Assembly: GCA_031289575.1 (NCBI GenBank)
Contig: JAITPE010000290.1
Span: 1 to 5,126, forward strand
Source of the DNA: Spirochaetia bacterium
Lineage (GTDB): Bacteria > Spirochaetota > UBA4802 > UBA5550
Length of the DNA: 5,126 bases
Reading direction: 5' to 3'
The position numbers and the translations under genes were made by a program. The notes under the pieces are model-generated. The model worked only from the letters and a program-made list of their open reading frames with translations, had not been told where the DNA came from and ran no database searches. Each line of letters opens with the position of its first letter. Positions within the stretch are counted from its first letter, which is position 1. This document shows positions 1 through 5,126 of the stretch, in pieces.

Positions 1-311
1 GTAAAGAGCAGGTTGCCGTAAATAGGGACAAGGTGCATTTTGTTCACGCCCTCTTCCTGCTCAAAAAATTGGTAAGATGTATCAATGCCCACCTTGAAAT
101 ATCTCCACGGCAGGTTATACCGAAAGAAAATGCCGCCGCCCAGATTCGCGTCAAGCGATTCGGCCGTGACCCCTATAGGGGTTGCGGGGCCGAACCACGC
201 GCCTATCTGCGGTTTTAAAAAATGGTCTCTTCTCGACTCAATGGCAAACAGCGCGTTTGCCGAAAGGAGCGTCAAAAGTATAACCAAGCAGAATATGCCT
301 TTATTTTTCAT
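1..311 (-). CDS. Secreted, probable outer-membrane beta-barrel protein (5' part only)
   Basis: This open frame starts at ATG 311-309 and runs without a stop to the window edge, giving 103 codons plus two bases; the C-terminal part is missing. The N-terminus is a typical Sec signal peptide: basic MKNK, a hydrophobic core at residues 6-17, and a likely signal peptidase I cut after A20 (ANA) or A23 (ALFA). C8 lies too early to be a lipobox cysteine. The mature part (PQIGAWFGPATPIGV, GGGIFFRYNLPW, FKVGIDTSYQF) alternates aromatic and hydrophobic residues with glycines, as in strands of small outer-membrane barrels. That assignment is inference from pattern; I recognise no named family. An in-frame ATG seven codons upstream (332-330) is an alternative start and follows an in-frame TAA. 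I prefer 311 because the signal peptide then begins MKNK, but neither start has a strong Shine-Dalgarno. The gene begins 159 bases after the helicase stop, so it may have its own promoter. Confidence 0.8.
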   Translation of the reverse strand, partial: MKNKGIFCLVILLTLLSANALFAIESRRDHFLKPQIGAWFGPATPIGVTAESLDANLGGGIFFRYNLPWRYFKVGIDTSYQFFEQEEGVNKMHLVPIYGNLLF

Positions 312-327
312 TCCTGTGTCTCTTCGC

Positions 328-343
328 TGCATTTAAAAATGCA
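328..343. repeat. 16-bp A/T-rich inverted repeat near the start of the secreted-protein gene
   Basis: TGCATTT (328-334) and AAATGCA (337-343) are perfect reverse complements separated by AA. The repeat covers the alternative ATG at 332-330 of the truncated gene. It could be an operator or a weak RNA hairpin near the ribosome site, or chance. It has no GC-rich stem and no following U-run, so it is not an intrinsic terminator. Confidence 0.35.
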
Positions 344-366
344 ACTCCATGTAAGGCAAGCACTTA

Positions 367-372
367 TGTCAA
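367..372 (-). promoter_or_regulatory. Candidate -35 box upstream of the secreted-protein gene
   Basis: On the minus strand bases 372-367 read TTGACA, a perfect match to the sigma-70 type -35 consensus, 55 bases before the ATG at 311. No good -10 hexamer lies 16-18 bases downstream; the closest positions read ATGGAG or TGGAGT. The region is intergenic and A/T-rich, so a promoter is expected somewhere here, but this box on its own is weak evidence. Confidence 0.25.
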
Positions 373-384
373 ACATATTACAAT

Positions 385-465
385 TAATTTGCAGCCATGA
401 TTCATGGGCGGTTTGCCAACCGCCCCTACCGACACCCCTAAATATAATTTGCGGCCATGATCCAT
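385..465. repeat. Pair of 21-bp direct repeats flanking a palindrome
   Basis: Bases 385-405 and 445-465 match at 19 of 21 positions (differences at 393/453 and 402/462), exactly 60 bases apart. The shared core reads TAATTTGC, then A or G, then GCCATGAT. Between the copies lie a GC-rich hairpin (406-425) and a short tail CTACCGACACCCC. The layout looks like one and a half units of a 60-bp tandem repeat, or a small palindromic insertion with duplicated flanks. It lies entirely between the helicase stop and the next gene and codes for nothing convincing. Confidence 0.6.
406..425. repeat. GC-rich hairpin, REP-like palindrome
   Basis: GGGCGGTT (406-413), loop TGCC (414-417), AACCGCCC (418-425): a perfect 8-bp stem with a 4-base loop. 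It lies 46 bases beyond the helicase stop codon and could form in that transcript's 3' end, possibly slowing exonucleases or weakly ending transcription. Neither strand has a U-run after the stem, so a classical intrinsic terminator is not supported. A REP-like dispersed palindrome is the more likely reading. Confidence 0.6.
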
Positions 466-470
466 CGCTT

Positions 471-2708
471 CTACTTTGTCTTTTCGAGCGGAGTGTACTT
501 CTCGAGAAAACTCTTTTTTGATGCGCCGAAAAGTATGATAAGTTTTATGGTGTCGCCGCTTCCTTCTATATTCATGATAGTGCCGGTCCCGTACTTCGGG
601 TGTATGACTCGGTCGCGCAGTTTAAAAGCCGAACCGCGTTCGGCTTTTTCGGACGGCAGAAAGGGGCTGTTCTCGGAGAGTTCCACCGGCTCGTCCTTTT
701 TTTTCGCATAGCGGAAGTTGTCCGTTGCGGCAAAAGGCTTGCCCTTGCCGAAGCGTATGTCATCTGAGCCGAACGTAAGGTTTTCCATCAGCGTTTGCAT
801 TTCATCTATAAAGCGCGACGGCTCTTTGTATTCGAGTCCCATGAACGAGCGGCGGAGTTCCGCGTTTGTGATGAAAAGGCGTTCTTTTGCTCTTGTTATG
901 CCTACATAGCACAACCGGCGTTCCTCTTCTATGCCTTCCTCGGTGTCAATGGAGAGTTTATGCGGGAACATGTCTTCTTCCATTCCGGTTAGAAAAACTA
1001 CCGGAAATTCCAGCCCCTTTGCGTTGTGTACCGTCATCAGCGTTATGTAGTCGGCGCGCTCCGCCGGGTCTTCGCCTTCTACTACGGGAGTTTCCTCCGA
1101 GGTTTGGAGTGAAATATCCTGAAGAAAATCGGCCAAAGAGGCTTCGGGATTCTTCATTTCATAGTCGTACACGCTGTTTATAAATTCATCCAGATTGTCG
1201 ATCCGGCCCTGGCCCTCCCTGCTCTTTTCTTCCTCAAGGTACCGGCGGTATGCCGAAAGTTCAATGGTGTGCATTATAAACTGATGGAGCTTTTTTTCGG
1301 CAGGAACCTCCGCGGCCATTGACATGAGGCTGTTCATGAGCGTTTTGAAATCGGCGACTCCCTTGACCGATGTATCGACGTTTACCGCGTTCCACAGAGT
1401 TGTCATTTTTTCGTTCGCGATGTCGCTTATTTTTTTGAGTGTGACCGTGCCGATTCCTCTGGACGGAACATTAATAATGCGCATGAGGGAAACATCATCA
1501 TCGGGATTCATGATCAACTTAAGGTATGCTATTATGTCTTTTATTTCCTTGCGGTCGTAGAATTTCATGCCGCCTATAATTCTATACGGAATGTTTTCTT
1601 TACGGAACTGTTCCTCGAAGATACGGGACTGCGAGTTTGTTCTGTAAAATATGGCAAAGTCTTTGTTCGACAGGTTCTCGACAAGTTTAAGCGAGACTAT
1701 GCGCCTGACAACGAATTCGGCTTCGCCGTATTCGTTGTTTGCCTGGCAGTGGATTATGCGCTCGCCGTCCCCGTTTACTGCTATAACATTTTTTTCCTTG
1801 CGGTCAATATTGTTGGCTATAAGGCTCGAGGCGGCCTTGATGATGGGTTCTCGTGAACGGTAGTTTTCTTCAAGAGTGACCACCTTTGTGTCTTTGTAAT
1901 CCTTTTCAAAATCCAATATATTGCGTATGTCGGCTCCCCGCCATGAGTATATGGACTGGTCGTCATCGCCCACTACGCAGATGTTCTTTGTTGCCGAGGC
2001 CAAAGCCTTTATCATAATATACTGGGCGTGATTCGTATCCTGATATTCGTCCACCATAAAGTACTTCCACTGGCGCTGAAGGGCGGCCAAGCTTTCCGGC
2101 GATGTGCGCAGCAGCTGCACGGTTTTAATCAGCAAATCGTTGAAGTCGAGGGCATTCTGCGCCGTCATTCTTGCATGGTACTTGTCGTACAGTTCGCGGA
2201 AATTAAAAATATAGGTGTCCGGAAGCAGCTCATCTATCGGGGTTCCGTCAAAGAAGGCGGCCTTGTCTTTTATCTCCGAAATTCTTGCCGCGATCGACGC
2301 CGGTTTTATTGACTTTATGTTGAGGTTCATTTCTTCAAGTATTTGTTTGATAACGGATGCCTGGTCGCTTGTGTCATAAATGCTGAAGTTCCTGGGAACG
2401 CGTACCGCCTCTCCAAATCTTCTGAGTATATAAACAGCCGCGGAGTGAAATGTTTTTACAAAGACGCTGTTTCCCGCCGGGCCTACGAGGTCGATAACGC
2501 GGGTGCGCATTTCTTCCGCGGCCTTGTTTGTGAATGTAACCGCGAATATGGAGTATGGAGCCGCCTTCCTTTCGCTTATGATATTCGCTATGCGGTGAGT
2601 GATGACCCTTGTTTTTCCCGACCCGGCTCCGGCCAAAATGAGCAGCGGGCCGTCGGTGTGCAGTACCGCTTCTCTTTGGTTATTATTGAGGCTGTCTGTA
2701 ATATTCAT
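471..2708 (-). CDS. pcrA: ATP-dependent 3'-5' DNA helicase, UvrD/PcrA family
   Basis: This is a complete 745-residue superfamily 1A helicase, near the 720-740 residues usual for UvrD and PcrA. These cytoplasmic enzymes unwind DNA 3'-5' using ATP in nucleotide-excision and mismatch repair, and they clear proteins and stalled forks. All motifs are present in order: Q-motif Gln at Q11, Walker A AGAGSGKT 26-33, motif Ia TFTNKAA 58-64, TFHS 86-89, Walker B DEYQDTN 220-226, motif III GDDDQSIYSWRGA 247-259, ENYRS 281-285, motif V VHNAKGLE 560-567, and motif VI RLCYVGITRAK 598-608. After a poorly conserved linker, residues about 696-745 form the Tudor-like C-terminal domain (RDRVIHPKYGTGT) that binds RNA polymerase in PcrA and UvrD. 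This end favours UvrD/PcrA over Rep; the pcrA/uvrD choice is nominal. The ATG is the first start after an in-frame TAA at 2723-2721. It follows the glyS stop by 8 bases with no clear Shine-Dalgarno, so coupled translation is likely. The gene looks intact. Confidence 0.97.
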   Translation of the reverse strand: MNITDSLNNNQREAVLHTDGPLLILAGAGSGKTRVITHRIANIISERKAAPYSIFAVTFTNKAAEEMRTRVIDLVGPAGNSVFVKTFHSAAVYILRRFGEAVRVPRNFSIYDTSDQASVIKQILEEMNLNIKSIKPASIAARISEIKDKAAFFDGTPIDELLPDTYIFNFRELYDKYHARMTAQNALDFNDLLIKTVQLLRTSPESLAALQRQWKYFMVDEYQDTNHAQYIMIKALASATKNICVVGDDDQSIYSWRGADIRNILDFEKDYKDTKVVTLEENYRSREPIIKAASSLIANNIDRKEKNVIAVNGDGERIIHCQANNEYGEAEFVVRRIVSLKLVENLSNKDFAIFYRTNSQSRIFEEQFRKENIPYRIIGGMKFYDRKEIKDIIAYLKLIMNPDDDVSLMRIINVPSRGIGTVTLKKISDIANEKMTTLWNAVNVDTSVKGVADFKTLMNSLMSMAAEVPAEKKLHQFIMHTIELSAYRRYLEEEKSREGQGRIDNLDEFINSVYDYEMKNPEASLADFLQDISLQTSEETPVVEGEDPAERADYITLMTVHNAKGLEFPVVFLTGMEEDMFPHKLSIDTEEGIEEERRLCYVGITRAKERLFITNAELRRSFMGLEYKEPSRFIDEMQTLMENLTFGSDDIRFGKGKPFAATDNFRYAKKKDEPVELSENSPFLPSEKAERGSAFKLRDRVIHPKYGTGTIMNIEGSGDTIKLIILFGASKKSFLEKYTPLEKTK

Positions 2709-2716
2709 ACGAGTTT

Positions 2717-4795
2717 TTACTTATCCGAAATTTTTGAAAAATCAAGCAGTCCGGAAAAACCGGAAAGTATGCCTTCGAGCATTGCAAGGCGCGTGTCCCT
2801 TACATCTGTCCGTTCGTCCATGACCAGAACTTTGTCAAAGAAGGCGTCTATGGCTGATTTTCCCTGAATCAGGAACTCAAAGAGTTCAATGTATTTGCTT
2901 TCCGCTATGAGCCGGCTGATTTCTTCTTTTCTGGAATCAAAGAAGGCGAAGAGTTCCTTCTCTTCTTTTTCCTTGAGCAGCGCGGCGTTAAAAGCAAGGC
3001 TATAAGCCGCGTTGTCTTTGCGGAAGCCGGAAAGAATATTGTTCATGCGCTTAAAGCCGAGAAGCATGGCCGAAAATTTTTCGTTTTGCCTAAATGTGTT
3101 GAGGCTTTTAGCGCGCCTGTACAGCTCGGTAAAATCGCTGTAGTTTGTGGAAAGGCAGGCGTCGATCTCATCATAGCGAAAGCCGCTGCCGGTAAATATT
3201 GTTTTTGCTCTTGCTGTTATAAATTCCATAATCTGGCCGGTAAGATTTTCGCCGTCTTTGTATGCCGGGGCTATCTTTGAGAGCAGTTCACGCAGCGGAA
3301 TATTTATTTCGTTTTTGATTAGTATCTCCACAACCGCGTTCGCCTGCCTGCGGAGAGCGTACGGGTCGGCCGAACCCTTGGGAATATTGCCCACGGAGAA
3401 ACTGCCGAATATATTGTCTAATTTTTCGGCAATAGATACGGCTGCCGAAACCATGCCCTCGGGAATTTTGTCATCCTGCGAACGCGGCCTGTAGTGGTCC
3501 TCAATCGCGTCGGCGACCTCGCTGTCTTCTCCGTCCTCGAGCGCGTAGATGCGTCCTATTTTTCCCTGCAGTGACGAAAACTCGAAAACCATTGCCGTGT
3601 TCAAGTCGGCCTTGCAAAGGCTCACAGCCCTTTTTATTTTTTCCGCAACGCCGCCGGCAAGGCCTGTCATTTGGACAAAGGCCGACGCGATTGACTGCAT
3701 GCGCGTAACCTTGTCGTAGATCGAGCCAAGCTCCTTGTGGAAAAGAACCGATTTAAGAGATTCAACCGAATCCGCGAGCTTGGCCTTGCGGTCTTCCGTA
3801 TAAAAGAACCTCGCGTCGCTGAAACGCGCTGTGATTACTCTTTCATTTCCGGCTTTAATGTACGGGGTTGCCGGGTTGTTGGAAACAACAAGAAACTTGC
3901 TGCTCAGCTTTCCGTCCCTGCTGTGAAGAGGAAAATACTTTTGGTGTTCCTTCATCTCGGCAATGAGCGCGATATCGGGAACCTTGAGAAACTCGCCGGC
4001 AAAATCACAGTTTACTATGAACGGGCTTTCCACAAGGTAAGTAACTGTGTCAAGGAGAGTGTCGTCATCAGACAAAACACAGCCGCAAAGTTCCGCGGCC
4101 TTGCGCAGTTCGCTGTTTATCAGCTCTCTGCGTTCAAGCTGGTTTACGATTACGCCGTTTTCTTTCAGCAGATTTTCGTATTCGCCTATATCTGTCAGGG
4201 GAATCATTTTATTGTGGCGTATATAGTGTCCCCTGATTTTATTTGATGAGGGGATGCCCTCCAATTCAAAGGGGACAATGTTTCCGTTAAAGATTATCGC
4301 GAAATAATTGATGGGCCTTGGGAAGTCTATGGATTTGCCGCTCCAGCGCATGCGCTTTGGAAAGGGAATGCCGGACACAATGCCGGTGATTATGCCCGGA
4401 AGAATTTCAACAGCCGGTTTTGAATCCAAAACTTTTTTTGCAAAAATATATGCTCCCTTGCCTGTGTCTTTTTTAAAGATGTCTTTTTCGTCCACCCCGT
4501 TGCCCTTTAAAAAGCCGAGCAGGGGCTTTGCCGGTTTGCCCTCGGCGTCATAGGCCGCGCTCAATGCCGGGCCCTTTAGTTCGGCCTCTTCTTCGCGCTG
4601 TTTTTCGGCGAGGTTCGATATCAATATGGCAATGCGGCGCGGCGTGGCCATCACAAGTATATCATCAAAATCAATGCGGTTGTCGGTAAGCTGCTGCGTA
4701 AATGTTTTATTGATTGATTCGATTGCCGGCTGGAGATAACCGGCCGGGATTTCTTCCGTACCTATTTCGCATAAGAAGTTGGCGTTTTTTAGCAT
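2717..4795 (-). CDS. glyS: Glycine--tRNA ligase beta subunit
   Basis: This complete 692-residue protein matches the usual length (about 690) of the beta subunit of the alpha2beta2 glycyl-tRNA synthetase. The holoenzyme charges tRNA-Gly with glycine in the cytoplasm; the alpha subunit (GlyQ) holds the aminoacylation site, and beta recognises the tRNA. Family hallmarks are the N-terminal CEIGTEEIPAGYL (9-21), TPRRIA (51-56), FPKRMRW (145-151), EMKEHQKYFPL (280-290), ARFSDARFFY (323-332), ELGSIYDKV (355-363), KADLNTAMVFEFSSLQGKIG (395-414), DHYRPRSQDD (433-442) and DPYALRRQANAVVEIL (477-492). The C-terminal anticodon-binding region includes VLVMDERTDVRDTRLAML (656-673). The start follows an in-frame TAA (4810-4808) and has a good ribosome site. 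No truncation or frameshift is visible. The gene heads a pair with the helicase 8 bases downstream. The partner gene glyQ, commonly just upstream, is not in this window. Confidence 0.97.
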   Translation of the reverse strand: MLKNANFLCEIGTEEIPAGYLQPAIESINKTFTQQLTDNRIDFDDILVMATPRRIAILISNLAEKQREEEAELKGPALSAAYDAEGKPAKPLLGFLKGNGVDEKDIFKKDTGKGAYIFAKKVLDSKPAVEILPGIITGIVSGIPFPKRMRWSGKSIDFPRPINYFAIIFNGNIVPFELEGIPSSNKIRGHYIRHNKMIPLTDIGEYENLLKENGVIVNQLERRELINSELRKAAELCGCVLSDDDTLLDTVTYLVESPFIVNCDFAGEFLKVPDIALIAEMKEHQKYFPLHSRDGKLSSKFLVVSNNPATPYIKAGNERVITARFSDARFFYTEDRKAKLADSVESLKSVLFHKELGSIYDKVTRMQSIASAFVQMTGLAGGVAEKIKRAVSLCKADLNTAMVFEFSSLQGKIGRIYALEDGEDSEVADAIEDHYRPRSQDDKIPEGMVSAAVSIAEKLDNIFGSFSVGNIPKGSADPYALRRQANAVVEILIKNEINIPLRELLSKIAPAYKDGENLTGQIMEFITARAKTIFTGSGFRYDEIDACLSTNYSDFTELYRRAKSLNTFRQNEKFSAMLLGFKRMNNILSGFRKDNAAYSLAFNAALLKEKEEKELFAFFDSRKEEISRLIAESKYIELFEFLIQGKSAIDAFFDKVLVMDERTDVRDTRLAMLEGILSGFSGLLDFSKISDK

Positions 4796-4801
4796 TTGAA
4801 G

Positions 4802-4805
4802 CTCC
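4802..4805 (-). promoter_or_regulatory. Ribosome binding site of glyS
   Basis: GGAG at 4805-4802 on the minus strand lies six bases before the glyS ATG, an ideal Shine-Dalgarno spacing. Together with the in-frame TAA just upstream (4810-4808) it fixes the glyS start at 4795. Confidence 0.75.
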
Positions 4806-4814
4806 GGTTAGGCA

Positions 4815-4856
4815 TAAAGATTACGCGTACAACGCGTATATGAAGGGGAATCTTTA
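4815..4856 (-). promoter_or_regulatory. Bulged hairpin in the presumed glyS leader
   Basis: Two nested inverted repeats stack on each other. The inner stem pairs TACGCGT (4822-4828) with ACGCGTA (4832-4838) around a 3-base loop. The outer stem pairs TAAAGAT (4815-4821) with ATCTTTA (4850-4856). The strand between 4839 and 4849 bulges out on the 5' side of the RNA. That gives 14 paired positions ending ten bases before the Shine-Dalgarno. It could be a leader element acting on glyS expression, or the inner ACGCGT repeats could be a protein-binding site. It matches no riboswitch or T-box I know; function is unproven. Confidence 0.45.
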
Positions 4857-4936
4857 CGGCCTATTTGAGTCAATTATTTTTTTTGAATGTAGAAACTATA
4901 CGGGTGGTAGTGATTGTGGCATGGCATCCATAGTTT
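4857..4936. other. A/T-rich spacer upstream of glyS, with weak promoter-like hexamers
   Basis: With its neighbours this belongs to a 331-base stretch (4796-5126) without a credible gene. Read on the minus strand it contains TATAGT (4900-4895), five of six matches to a -10 box but without a good -35 before it, then an A-run, then TTGACT (4873-4868), a fair -35 box with no -10 at the right distance. Either could belong to a glyS promoter if glyS does not share a transcript with genes beyond the window. The evidence is weak, and I see nothing else here. Confidence 0.3.
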
Positions 4937-5114
4937 CATAGGGCGTTGCCCTATGCTATTGAAGATATGGCTTTCAGCCATAGTGCAAGCCGCACGCTGT
5001 AGCGGCGCTACCTCACAAGGCGAGTTTATTCGGCAACCGAGGGTGAAATCTGATTTTGCCGGTACGAATGGGCTGAAAGCCCGACGAGCATTAGCGTAGG
5101 GCAACGCCCTGCGC
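4937..5114. repeat. MITE-like noncoding element with long imperfect terminal inverted repeats
   Basis: The ends of this roughly 178-bp stretch are inverted copies: 4937-4979 matches the reverse complement of 5071-5113 at 33 of 43 positions, with perfect runs of 14 (4940-4953) and 11 (4969-4979) bases. Each end holds two hairpins at identical spacing (loop to loop 28 bases). On the left these are CATAGGGC-GTT-GCCCTATG (4937-4955) and TATGGCT-TTC-AGCCATA (4966-4982). On the right they are GGGCT-GAA-AGCCC (5070-5082) and GCGTAGGGC-AAC-GCCCTGCGC (5094-5114, one G-T pair). The middle has smaller palindromes, such as GTAGC-GGC-GCTAC (4999-5011) and CGGCAA/TTGCCG (5031-5036, 5056-5061). No transposase is encoded, so a MITE or composite REP-like repeat fits best. 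No clear target-site duplication is visible, and the far edge is only 12 bases from the window end. Confidence 0.6.
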
Positions 5115-5126
5115 ATCGAAAATGTT

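Noticed and set aside
406..440. Intrinsic terminator for the glyS-helicase transcript
   Set aside because: The stem is strong, but on the minus strand it is followed by ATGAATCATGG, not a U-run. A rho-dependent or unusual terminator cannot be excluded.
385..465. Start of a CRISPR array
   Set aside because: There are only two repeat copies, imperfect, with a palindrome in the would-be spacer and no cas genes nearby.
222..521. A 99-codon plus-strand frame across the intergenic repeats
   Set aside because: It overlaps the start of the secreted-protein gene and the end of the helicase gene antisense, and passes through the repeat module; its translation resembles no protein.
2343..2867. A 174-codon plus-strand frame across the helicase/glyS junction
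   Set aside because: It lies antisense to two confidently identified genes and crosses their boundary. Its composition reflects the opposite strand.
3737..4246. A 169-codon plus-strand frame inside glyS
   Set aside because: It is a shadow of glyS on the opposite strand, with no independent protein features.
4899..4912. A GGGTGG-containing stretch resembling a T-box core near a glycyl-tRNA synthetase gene
   Set aside because: It lies on the strand opposite to glyS, continues TAGTG instead of the ACC expected in the T-box core, and lacks specifier and terminator stems in the right order.
4914..5099. A 61-codon plus-strand open frame over the same element
   Set aside because: It is antisense to the previous frame and explained by the same repeats, with no ribosome site and no recognisable protein features.
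4874..5116. An 80-codon minus-strand open frame (starting MRRALPYANA) upstream of glyS
   Set aside because: It runs through both hairpin arms of the inverted-repeat element, has no Shine-Dalgarno before its ATG, and its sequence is a by-product of the palindromes. I see no domain or signal peptide.

Overview
The window is an ordinary stretch of bacterial chromosome. It carries two complete housekeeping genes and the first third or so of a secreted, probably outer-membrane protein, all on the minus strand. Reading in the direction of transcription (high to low coordinates), the order is: a repeat-rich noncoding stretch (5126-4796), glyS for the glycyl-tRNA synthetase beta subunit (4795-2717), an 8-base gap, a UvrD/PcrA-type DNA helicase (2708-471), a 159-base repeat-bearing intergenic region (470-312), and the 5' part of a signal-peptide protein that leaves the window at base 1.

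The organism is a bacterium that uses the two-subunit (alpha2beta2) form of glycyl-tRNA synthetase. The truncated gene has a signal peptide followed by sequence like an outer-membrane beta-barrel, which suggests a diderm (Gram-negative-type) envelope. Base composition looks moderate, with A/T-rich intergenic patches. I cannot name the phylum. Palindromic intergenic repeats beside housekeeping genes fit several little-studied diderm lineages, but that is inference.

glyS and the helicase gene almost certainly form one transcription unit: they have the same strand, an 8-base gap and no clear Shine-Dalgarno before the helicase. They share no pathway (translation and DNA repair/replication), so the pairing is probably just operon packing. 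The alpha subunit gene glyQ, often directly upstream of glyS, is not in the 331 bases before glyS. That space holds a bulged hairpin in the presumed glyS leader and a roughly 178-bp element bounded by long imperfect inverted repeats, each made of two small hairpins.

I see no new defence system, CRISPR array, tRNA, rRNA or transposase gene. The parts worth a second look are all noncoding: the 4937-5114 inverted-repeat element, the glyS leader hairpin, and the direct-repeat plus hairpin module downstream of the helicase gene.
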